A DNA stretch of 13,652 nt from Acholeplasmataceae bacterium (GTDB lineage Bacteria > Bacillota_I > Bacilli_A > Acholeplasmatales > Acholeplasmataceae). Positions 6,753 through 13,652 of this stretch are shown piece after piece (position 1 is the stretch's first letter; every line of letters starts with the position of its first letter). The notes under the pieces are model-generated. The model was not told the origin of the DNA. It did not search any database and was given only the letters and a program-made list of their open reading frames with translations. A program made the translations under genes and the position numbers. Location of the stretch: assembly GCA_023230825.1 (NCBI GenBank), contig JALNWO010000028.1:1-13652 (forward strand). Direction: 5' to 3'.

Positions 6753-7994
6753 TTATAAGGATTTGTCAATCTTTTGTTTATGAATGAAGTGTGATTGTGA
6801 TACTAAAAATCCTGGCACAATAAGAAATACCATTATCAGAATTTCGCGCAAATGTGCTGCCTTTAATAACCCAAGAAAAAAATAAGAAAGGAAAGATACT
6901 ACATAGTAATATTTTAATAATGGGTGTAACGAAAAAAACGTCGTTTTAAATAATTTTCTAACGATCAGAAAAAAGGGTAGAGTTCCTAAAAGCCCAAACA
7001 TAGATAACTTATTCATCCAATGGAGGTGTTGATTACCTTCTGAACTGCCTCTTAACGGATTTGTTAAAAAATTTTCTAGCAAAATAGGGAATCTCATACT
7101 TCTTGCTTCAACTTCATATCCGCTAATATTTGAGTTAAGAAAATAAGCACCAAGGTCGGATAGTTTATGACTAAGCTCAGAATACTTCGAAAATAATGCA
7201 GACAACGAATATAAAGCTTGAGAAAAAATCAATGAAATATCAAAAAGCAAAAGCGGCATAATTAATACACTTAAAATAAATATAGTTTTAAAGTTCTTAA
7301 TCTTAAAAACAGAAATTACGACTGCAAAAGTGCATATAAGAAAGTTGGCAAAATATTGTGCAGTTATCAAACTTAAATAAATAATAATGATAGAAATTAA
7401 AATAAATAATTTTTGCTTATAAATAGGTTTAGTTGACAAAATATAGGTAATTAAAAGTGGTGGAACGAAAATTAAACTTGCAAAAAAACCATATCCACCA
7501 ATACCTAGACTTTGATATCTTATTATAGTCGTAAAATTACCTTCTCTTGCTAATACTCCAGCCAATTCTCTTGCTGCTAAAGGGTATCTAACAAACCCTA
7601 TCAATGAAGTTATAGAAGAAATTAATATAAAAAAAAATGTTACTTTAATCAAAAGAGAAAGCCCTTTAAAATCGTTTCTAACAATATAATAATACAAAAT
7701 TGTATGTGCTGTTAAAATGGCTCCTATTTCAATATATATTTTTCTCTGCTCACCAACGACGACATCTTGCCAAAAAAAATTGAATGAAACAACAAAAAAA
7801 ATTATGTAGGAATATATTTGCAAGTTTTCCTTTGAAAAAAGCATCTTTGGATGAATAATTCCAAGTGAAATAAACCAGAGAGGAATAAAAAACAAACTAC
7901 TGTTTAAAATATTTGGTAGGTTATTAAAAACAATAAGTAAATAAAAATGTCCCATTAGCAATATTGATACAATATTTAAAAATCGGTTTTTCAA
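6753..7994 (-). CDS. wzy: Wzy-type O-antigen/capsule polymerase
   Basis: This 413-residue integral membrane protein has about 10 to 12 hydrophobic segments (roughly 6-22, 33-49, 58-76, 86-104, 113-134, 166-186, 194-228 as two, 236-258, 332-346, 360-378, 384-400). A large polar loop at about 259-331 holds EARSMRFPILLENFLTNPLRG (296-316) and NQHLHWMNKLSMFG (321-334). This arrangement, Arg-rich then an HxH-x2-N just before a membrane span, is typical of Wzy polymerases and WaaL-like proteins, where the outside loop acts on lipid-linked repeat units. Overall similarity is always low in this family, so the call rests on topology and on the neighbouring Wzx and glycosyltransferases. The start at 7994 is a TTG giving a basic N-terminus and a full first span; the first ATG, at 7955 (codon 14), would shorten that span. 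A nine-base A run occurs at 7629-7637. Confidence 0.82.
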   Translation of the reverse strand: MKNRFLNIVSILLMGHFYLLIVFNNLPNILNSSLFFIPLWFISLGIIHPKMLFSKENLQIYSYIIFFVVSFNFFWQDVVVGEQRKIYIEIGAILTAHTILYYYIVRNDFKGLSLLIKVTFFFILISSITSLIGFVRYPLAARELAGVLAREGNFTTIIRYQSLGIGGYGFFASLIFVPPLLITYILSTKPIYKQKLFILISIIIIYLSLITAQYFANFLICTFAVVISVFKIKNFKTIFILSVLIMPLLLFDISLIFSQALYSLSALFSKYSELSHKLSDLGAYFLNSNISGYEVEARSMRFPILLENFLTNPLRGSSEGNQHLHWMNKLSMFGLLGTLPFFLIVRKLFKTTFFSLHPLLKYYYVVSFLSYFFLGLLKAAHLREILIMVFLIVPGFLVSQSHFIHKQKIDKSL

Positions 7995-8035
7995 TTTTAT
8001 TTTTTTTAGATTATCAGAATAGTTTATATTATTTT

Positions 8036-9307
8036 CTATTTTAAATCCAGACTTTGAGCATGTATTCTATGATAAACAGATTTTGTATTCTCTACTATTA
8101 TTGTCTTACTATGTCTTTGTGCTGCTGTCGTTCTTGCGTTATCACCTAAGGCCTTAGCCTTAGAAAAATTATTGCTTATTTCTACTATAGCACCTGCGAT
8201 AGAATATGGCTCTCCCTCTTGAACTAAAATACCTTCTTTATTATTCTCAAGCATTGTACTAGTTCCACCAACAAAAGTTGCCACTATTGGCATACCTAAA
8301 ATCATCGCTTCACATAAACTATTTGGGCTATTCTCAATGTGACTTACTTGACAGTAAATGTCAGCTTCAAGCATTAGTTTAATTATTTGCTGCTCATCCA
8401 TGCGACCATATAAGTTGAGGTTTAAAGATTGAGAATCAACCCCAAGCCATTTAGTAACTATTTTAACTGTGTTACTTCGTTTCGTTAACCCTACTATATT
8501 CCAAGAAAAGTTAAACGTGTTCAATTCTTTCAGTAGAATCGCTGTATGAACAATAGTTTCAATCCCTTTATAGTAGGTATCGGACATTATAGTAAGAATA
8601 CTAATTCTCTTATTAAATTCTTTCTTATCCCATTTTTTATTATAAAAGGAATCTCTCAGAATTTCATTAATTCTAAAATATTGAATATTTGGGTTAAGTA
8701 TATTAGCAACACGTTGATCCCATTCTGTTCTACCTGAGCAGAACAATAAGTTTTTATAAATTATTTTTTCTCGCCTACTTTTTCTTAATATGGATTTGCT
8801 TTTATATTTAAGCGAATTGAGCGATAATTTGCGAATTAGTGGTTCGTATTTATTAATAATTTGTTTTGGGAAACCAGCATAAAGCTTATTATAAATGGGG
8901 TTTAGAATACCCTGTATGGTTAGTATAGTTTTCTGTTGGAACTCTAAAACGATAAGTCCAAAATTTTCTTCACTTCCAAAAACATGTATCAAATCTGGAT
9001 TAATCTCTCTAACTAATTTATTTATTAATAATACCTCTGAAGAATCAGAATTTTTAAAACCCAATAATCTAGAAAGAAATTTATGAGCTTTTGATTTTGT
9101 ACCAGGACGATATATAGGATGATAGGTTACATCATTGAATGTAAATGAATTTAATCGTTCGACCCAATAGAATGCCACATGTAGATCTATTGTACTCTCT
9201 TTTTTTAACTCTTTTTCTAATGACTCCAACCATCCACCTGTCACAATACTGCTATTCAAATAGACTGAAGCCCCACAAGGTGTATTGGCAAACCAAAGTA
9301 TTTTCAT
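8036..9307 (-). CDS. Glycosyltransferase, GT4 family
   Basis: This 423-residue GT-B enzyme starts with KILWFANTPCG (2-12). The N-terminal half has LIHVFGSEENFG (106-117), probably facing the acceptor, and LLFCSGRTEWDQR (187-199). The latter, with INEILRDSFY (213-222), is a pattern I know from a common GT4 subgroup in capsule loci. The C-terminal half carries YKGIETIV (246-253), where Lys247 fits the donor-phosphate position, and IENSPNSLCEAMILGMPIVAT (324-344) with Glu325 and Glu333 as an intact E-x7-E. No membrane span is seen. It starts with ATG, 37 bases after the upstream glycosyltransferase stop, and ends 41 bases before the wzy start. It should add one sugar of the repeat unit; donor unknown. 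Confidence 0.92.
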   Translation of the reverse strand: MKILWFANTPCGASVYLNSSIVTGGWLESLEKELKKESTIDLHVAFYWVERLNSFTFNDVTYHPIYRPGTKSKAHKFLSRLLGFKNSDSSEVLLINKLVREINPDLIHVFGSEENFGLIVLEFQQKTILTIQGILNPIYNKLYAGFPKQIINKYEPLIRKLSLNSLKYKSKSILRKSRREKIIYKNLLFCSGRTEWDQRVANILNPNIQYFRINEILRDSFYNKKWDKKEFNKRISILTIMSDTYYKGIETIVHTAILLKELNTFNFSWNIVGLTKRSNTVKIVTKWLGVDSQSLNLNLYGRMDEQQIIKLMLEADIYCQVSHIENSPNSLCEAMILGMPIVATFVGGTSTMLENNKEGILVQEGEPYSIAGAIVEISNNFSKAKALGDNARTTAAQRHSKTIIVENTKSVYHRIHAQSLDLK

Positions 9308-9344
9308 TGTGATTTAATAGATTTGTCTACTTTTTAAATTAGTG

Positions 9345-10544
9345 TTAAGTGATTTTTGCAAGACTTAATATTTGTTTATTTATGTTTTCCCATGTAAATT
9401 TATCTTGAACAAGTTTTAAAGACTGCCTCCCCATTTTTTCTCTTTCGTTTGGATTATTAATTAGAAAATTTATTTTCTCATCTAATTCTTTTTCGTTCTC
9501 TCCGTTAATACAAAACCCGTTTTCATATTCTATTCTATGTTGCACCCCACTAAGGTTTTCGATAATAATTGGTAAGCCAACAGACATTGCTTCAATGTGA
9601 CTTATTGTAACACTTCTTGGATAAACAGCTATATCAGATGCATTAAAAAAGGCATTTAATTCAGGCTTATTTGAAAATGGTTTAAAAATAACATAATCCT
9701 GCAGCTTATTTTCTTGTATGATTTTGTCTAAATATCTAGAATATAACCCTGTCTTACCTCCAACTATTAACAATCTAAGATTTGGGTAGTTTATTCTGGC
9801 AAGAGACTCAATAATCAGGTGGACACCTTTATAAGATTCAATTTTGCCAGTATAGCATAATAAAATATCGTTTTCTGCCACCCCAAGTTTATTCCTCGTG
9901 TTCTTTCTTATTTCATTTGATTTAAAAAAGATTGATCTATTGACCCCAAGTGGAATTAGTTTTACTTCACCTGTTTTTAATCCCACATACTTTGCAATAT
10001 TAGCAGCAGATTCTTCAGTAACGCCGAAAAAACTTACGCCTTTGTCTCTTAAATAAGACCCATTAAGTTTTAAGACTAATCTGTTCACTATAAGCTTTAA
10101 CTGCACGAAAAATTTATTCAAGTTATTTCTTGACTTAATTACTGAATGAACGTGCATAAAATGGCTGTCTACAATTAAGGGAATCTTATTAACATACGAT
10201 TGAATAGGCAATATACCAACTTCAAAACCATGACAAATGATAAAGTCTGGATTAATCTTTCTTAGTGTTTTGTTTAAACCGGATAAATAAGGAATAATCT
10301 TTAAAATCTTTTTAAGTTTCAATCGTATAATTACAATTCGTTCTTCTTCTGATATTCCGATCCCAACATACCTTTGGCCAATAATCGGTTCAAATATTTC
10401 TTTGTAATTTGGGTAATTATTGTGCCAATCACTAGTTACTATTGTAACTTTATTTCCACTCCTAGTCTGAACGCGCGCGAGAGCGACTTCCTGATATTCT
10501 AATTTAGTAGTTGGGAAATGTACTACTACATGAACAATATGCAT
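9345..10544 (-). CDS. Glycosyltransferase, GT4-like
   Basis: This GT-B enzyme has 399 residues when started at the ATG at 10544. The N-terminus MHIVHVVVHFPTT is a classic first strand of GT4 proteins. A TTG three codons upstream (10553) is possible, but ATG gives the usual start. Key stretches, numbered from the ATG: NPDFIICHGFEVG (98-110), IPLGVNRSIF (197-206) before the second Rossmann half, YTGKIESYKGVHL (231-243) with the Arg/Lys donor-binding position, and HIEAMSVGLPIII (316-328). The second Glu of the signature (318) is kept while the first E-x7-E position is Arg310, a variant seen in some GT4 members. The stop of the flippase lies 14 bases upstream of the ATG. It probably acts at the inner membrane in repeat-unit assembly. 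Confidence 0.9.
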   Translation of the reverse strand: MHIVHVVVHFPTTKLEYQEVALARVQTRSGNKVTIVTSDWHNNYPNYKEIFEPIIGQRYVGIGISEEERIVIIRLKLKKILKIIPYLSGLNKTLRKINPDFIICHGFEVGILPIQSYVNKIPLIVDSHFMHVHSVIKSRNNLNKFFVQLKLIVNRLVLKLNGSYLRDKGVSFFGVTEESAANIAKYVGLKTGEVKLIPLGVNRSIFFKSNEIRKNTRNKLGVAENDILLCYTGKIESYKGVHLIIESLARINYPNLRLLIVGGKTGLYSRYLDKIIQENKLQDYVIFKPFSNKPELNAFFNASDIAVYPRSVTISHIEAMSVGLPIIIENLSGVQHRIEYENGFCINGENEKELDEKINFLINNPNEREKMGRQSLKLVQDKFTWENINKQILSLAKIT

Positions 10545-10558
10545 AGTATTCAAGTGAT

Positions 10559-12025
10559 TTATTGATCATCTTTTCCTCTTAACCCTGTTTTTATTTTTGA
10601 AAAAATTAACCCTATTTCATTTGGATTAATTAAATGGCTATATTTTATAGATGCCAATATGAAAAAAGTTAACAATAGTAATTTAATTAAAACTTGAAAG
10701 ACAATTTGCAAATCAGCAATAAAAAATAGTCCTATTGTGATAATGACTATGGAAAATAGCATTGTAAAGAAGGAGCTTTTAATTGGGTATTGGACAAAAA
10801 AGAATTTCTGTGAAAATGTAATTTGAATAATTGTTATTACAATACTTTGAATTAAGTACGCTATGGCAGCACCCATAATTCCAAAATAATAAATAAAAAC
10901 AAAACTTATAATTAATGAAACAATTGATCCTAAAATATTAATGTATGCTAGAATCTTTGTTTTCTTAGCAATAGATAGACCTACCGAAAAAGTTCTCTGT
11001 AAGCCCACAAAGCACTCCGCCAATACTAAAAGAGGTATTATTTTATACGCATTATAATAAGCTGGTGTTGTCATTACTATAAGTAATTCTTTTGAAAACA
11101 ATGAGATTAGTACAAAAAAAAGTAAAAGAAAAAAAACCATGAAACGAAAAATTGTAGCCATATCCTTTGGCGTTTTTGATTTATCCATGTTCTGATAAAC
11201 CAATGGAATAATAGAGTTTTGGATACTTTGAAATCCGATACCAAGTATTGATGCGATTTTTCTAGCTACTGCAAATAAACCTAAATCTGAAAGTTCCATT
11301 AGTCCTTTAATCATAATCCTTTGCCCAGTATTAATAAAAAACACACTTACACCAGATGGGACCAATGGCAATGAGAATGCAAGCATTTTTTTTGTGGTAG
11401 GAAAATGGATACTAAAGGAGTAATTCTCATTACTAAAATAAAAACCTAATAGAAAACCTGTTGTGCCAGCTATTAAATAGGCATAAAAAACCCCAATTAG
11501 CCCCACTTTAAGTATAACTACAAATAAAATTGAAAAAGTGAAATTAACAATTATATAAACGATGGAAGTGATAGAATATTTTAATGGCTTAAGTGTCCAT
11601 TTCAATTGATTTTGAACAAAATAAAAGAGGCCTGTAAAAAACATATGAAGTAAAGCGATTACAAATGTTTTTTCCAGATTGCCATCTTCAAAAATCCATA
11701 ATGTTAGCTTTTCTTTAAACATAAACCCAACCAAAAAAAAGATGGAGAATGCAATTAGTGTAATGAAAAGTCCTATTGAACTAACTTGTTTTATATAGCT
11801 TGGATTATCTCTATCATCTGCAAGAAACCTTGCCACTGCTTGCGAAATCTCTAAGGGCACTGAAATGGCAACAATAGAATAAATGACAGCTACAAGATCT
11901 ATGATACCATAATCATTCGGTGTTAGTATTTTTGTATAAACAGGTACTAGAAAGATTGCAATACCTTTTGAAAGTATGCCAGTTATTCCATAAATCCCTG
12001 CATCTTTTATGAATTGTTTTATCAT
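10559..12025 (-). CDS. wzx: Wzx-type flippase (oligosaccharide/lipid II flippase superfamily)
   Basis: This 488-residue protein is of typical Wzx length, with about 12 to 14 membrane spans spread evenly along the chain. The N-terminal family signature VPVYTKILTPNDYGIIDL (27-44) follows the first span, and charged residues in the early spans (for example Arg66 in QAVARFLAD) fit the substrate path of MOP-superfamily exporters. It should move undecaprenyl-diphosphate-linked repeat units from the cytoplasmic to the periplasmic face, feeding the Wzy polymerase at 6753-7994. Presence of both genes defines a Wzx/Wzy-dependent pathway rather than an ABC-transporter one. The ATG overlaps the stop of the upstream glycosyltransferase by four bases (ATGA), indicating coupled translation. 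The C-terminus is short and basic (478-488). Confidence 0.92.
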   Translation of the reverse strand: MIKQFIKDAGIYGITGILSKGIAIFLVPVYTKILTPNDYGIIDLVAVIYSIVAISVPLEISQAVARFLADDRDNPSYIKQVSSIGLFITLIAFSIFFLVGFMFKEKLTLWIFEDGNLEKTFVIALLHMFFTGLFYFVQNQLKWTLKPLKYSITSIVYIIVNFTFSILFVVILKVGLIGVFYAYLIAGTTGFLLGFYFSNENYSFSIHFPTTKKMLAFSLPLVPSGVSVFFINTGQRIMIKGLMELSDLGLFAVARKIASILGIGFQSIQNSIIPLVYQNMDKSKTPKDMATIFRFMVFFLLLFFVLISLFSKELLIVMTTPAYYNAYKIIPLLVLAECFVGLQRTFSVGLSIAKKTKILAYINILGSIVSLIISFVFIYYFGIMGAAIAYLIQSIVITIIQITFSQKFFFVQYPIKSSFFTMLFSIVIITIGLFFIADLQIVFQVLIKLLLLTFFILASIKYSHLINPNEIGLIFSKIKTGLRGKDDQ

Positions 12026-13275
12026 CCCTCAAAGATTAATTTATCTCTATATCCAGGAGAAATATTTTCTTTGTACCATTTTTCTCTAGAAACATATTTG
12101 GTCCATTTATTTGCAACCTTGTATGAATCAGGTTTATCCCAAATTGAGTCAAAAGTTGCTTGATCTCTAAAGAATTTAGGAATATAATCTGGCGGCCGAT
12201 CATTATTTAATTTATCTAAAATATCAGAAATAATCCAATCTGGATCCGTCCAATTTTTTGCCCAAACAATACCGTATTCAGATAGTTTGATTCTTTCTTC
12301 ATGATTACGCAAAAAATAATCAAGCTTTTCAATAAGAGTATTTTCTTGTATATGTACAAAGGGTGGATTCTCTGGTAGTGCAAGCCAATCTTTGTCATAA
12401 CCAACTAAAGTAACGGCTCCTGCAGCAACAGCTTCATGACCAAACTTACCAGCGCCGCATGAATAGGGCGTATAAATAAAAATATCTGTTATTTCTAAAA
12501 TGTTTAAAACTTTATCGTGCGGTATTTTCGCTAGTTTAATTAACTCAAAATCTACAGTCGATTGGTTAATATAGTTTTTTAGTATTTCAATAACCTTATC
12601 AGTTCCTTTCGCTTTTGATTCTGTAATTCCAAGTGCTACCTTTAATTTTCTGTTTGATCTTTTTTTCTGTTTAATATTTTTTGTTACTGGTAAGTAAAAG
12701 TTATAATATGGACGTAATTGTAATTGAGCTTGTTCTGGTATGGAAATAATTAAATCGGCAAATTTTTCTGAAATTCTTACATACCTCAATCGGCTATTAA
12801 GAGTAATTTTTTGTTTCTGTGTATTGACCATACGTAGTTTCTGGTCACCTGTGTCTAATCTTCTAAATTCGAATTCCTGGAAATGTAGTGGAATCCATTT
12901 TACATCACTGCCTACAAACTGAATGATGATTTTTTTATTTAATCTCTTAATTAACCAAAAGTAAAAGAAGTTTGTTTTAGCATTATACCAGATAAAATGG
13001 AAAATATCATTTGAAAACACAAAATATAGCATTAGCATATGATATAATGGGATATAAACTATACCTAGATAAAGTTTTCTAAGTAAGGTTCCTTTTTTTA
13101 AAAAAGGCGGTATAAGTCCTTCTAGTATTATGTTATACCTTGAATATGGGAAATACGAAATTCTGGTCCTTACTACGGTTGTTACTTTGTAACCTAAGTT
13201 ACTGTATGAATTTGCATACTCGGATATCTGGCCGGCGATGTCAATAAAACCTAAAAAAACCTTATTTTTTTTCAT
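12022..13275 (-). CDS. Glycosyltransferase, GT-B fold
   Basis: It has 417 residues from the ATG at 13275, where MKKNKVFLGFIDIAGQ leads straight into the first Rossmann strand. A GTG at 13296 would add seven residues and overlap the stop of the frame-restored upstream gene by four bases (GTGA), so it cannot be excluded. The N-terminal half contains IIIQFVGSDVKW (116-127), a pattern of GT-B enzymes in polysaccharide loci. The C-terminal half has KVALGITESKAKGTDKVIE (212-230) and SCGAGKFGHEAVAAGAVTLVG (272-292), where Glu281 matches the second Glu of E-x7-E and the first position is Cys273. The C-terminal 60 residues, rich in Trp and Tyr, extend beyond the usual GT4 core. Probably one of the first transferases of the pathway by gene order, though order alone is weak evidence. 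Confidence 0.85.
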   Translation of the reverse strand: MKKNKVFLGFIDIAGQISEYANSYSNLGYKVTTVVRTRISYFPYSRYNIILEGLIPPFLKKGTLLRKLYLGIVYIPLYHMLMLYFVFSNDIFHFIWYNAKTNFFYFWLIKRLNKKIIIQFVGSDVKWIPLHFQEFEFRRLDTGDQKLRMVNTQKQKITLNSRLRYVRISEKFADLIISIPEQAQLQLRPYYNFYLPVTKNIKQKKRSNRKLKVALGITESKAKGTDKVIEILKNYINQSTVDFELIKLAKIPHDKVLNILEITDIFIYTPYSCGAGKFGHEAVAAGAVTLVGYDKDWLALPENPPFVHIQENTLIEKLDYFLRNHEERIKLSEYGIVWAKNWTDPDWIISDILDKLNNDRPPDYIPKFFRDQATFDSIWDKPDSYKVANKWTKYVSREKWYKENISPGYRDKLIFEG

Positions 13276-13292
13276 TTGTTTTATCTTTAAAT

Positions 13293-13652
13293 TCACATTT
13301 TTTTAGTAGGATTACCTGCCCATGACTCATTTTTCGGAATATTTTTTACTACAACGGCTCCCATACCAATTTGTACTTCCATTTCCAACCAAAATTCCAT
13401 CCCTGATAGAATCATTGCCCCATATTTTCACGAAATTACCAATAGCTACTGAACCGGCTATTGTAACTGACTGTGAAACGAAACAACTCTTACCTAACCT
13501 GACTCCATGACCAATACAGGTTAATGGCCCTATTCTCATTAGCATTATCCCTGTTAGCCCTGAACCAATAAAAGCATCATATCCCTTTAAAATATTTTCA
13601 ATTTTGGTGTTTGAAATAGGTTTGTAAGCTTTGGAAAACTTTCTATTAATTA
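13293..13652 (-). pseudogene. NeuD/PglD-like hexapeptide acyltransferase, frameshifted and cut by the right edge
   Basis: The frame is open at the right edge and encodes a left-handed beta-helix: CIGHGVRLGKSCFV with a likely catalytic His, then SVTIAGSVAIGNFVKIWGND and GILVGN. After GILVGN (around 13381) the same frame turns into a non-family tail and stops at 13327-13329. One base away, the frame continues EVQIGMGAVVVKNIPKNESW and AGNPTKKM to a TGA at 13295-13293, a perfect further hexapeptide turn and the usual GNP C-terminus. Removing one G of the minus-strand pair at 13380-13379 rejoins them. NeuD/PglD proteins are about 200-215 residues, so roughly 90 N-terminal residues lie outside. The family N- or O-acetylates amino sugars or sialic-acid-like sugars. 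The lesion may be a real mutation or a sequencing error. Its GC is higher than that of the genes downstream. Confidence 0.8.

Noticed and set aside
13322..13510. Plus-strand frame of 62 codons at the right edge
   Set aside because: It is antisense to the acyltransferase, whose hexapeptide repeats are clear in the minus strand.

Overview
The window is part of a surface-polysaccharide (capsule, O-antigen or exopolysaccharide) biosynthesis locus, very probably from a member of the Bacteroidota. The phylum call rests on an exact Bacteroidota-type promoter (TTTG, 21-base spacer, TAnnTTTG) in front of the leftmost gene, the near absence of Shine-Dalgarno sequences, and an AAA_14-type ATPase of a kind common in this phylum. 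Every gene I accept is on the minus strand, so transcription runs from high to low coordinates.

In transcription order from the right edge: a left-handed beta-helix acyltransferase of NeuD/PglD type, broken by a one-base frameshift (13293-13652, 5' end outside the window); a GT-B glycosyltransferase (12022-13275); a Wzx-type flippase (10559-12025); two GT4-type glycosyltransferases (9345-10544 and 8036-9307); a Wzy-type polymerase (6753-7994); a second hexapeptide acyltransferase (6051-6665); a GT4-like glycosyltransferase (4892-6064); a CapA-like metallophosphatase (3856-4887); a PaaK/CapK-like adenylate-forming ligase (2510-3859); and a GT4 glycosyltransferase (1414-2508). Spacing is tight, with 4- and 14-base overlaps and gaps of 1 to about 90 bases. 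I see no internal promoter consensus, so this looks like one operon starting to the right of the window.

After a 106-base AT-rich gap come a polysaccharide-deacetylase-like (CE4/NodB fold) gene (495-1307), a 275-base gene-free stretch, and the 5' part of an ATPase gene (1-219) with its own promoter. Base composition changes at about 1310-1400: the left part is clearly richer in GC than the glycosyltransferase cluster. This suggests that the cluster is a variable, transferred cassette placed beside more resident genes.

Inferred joint function: the five glycosyltransferases build a lipid-linked repeat unit, the acyltransferases and perhaps the ligase/CapA pair decorate it, Wzx flips it and Wzy polymerises it. 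The initiating sugar-phosphate transferase, the nucleotide-sugar enzymes and the export genes (Wza/Wzc type) are not in the window. I found no RNA genes, CRISPR, insertion sequences or attachment sites. The locus is recognisable as a family; the points most worth a second look are the frameshifted acyltransferase, the paired CapA/ligase genes and the altered motif in the deacetylase.
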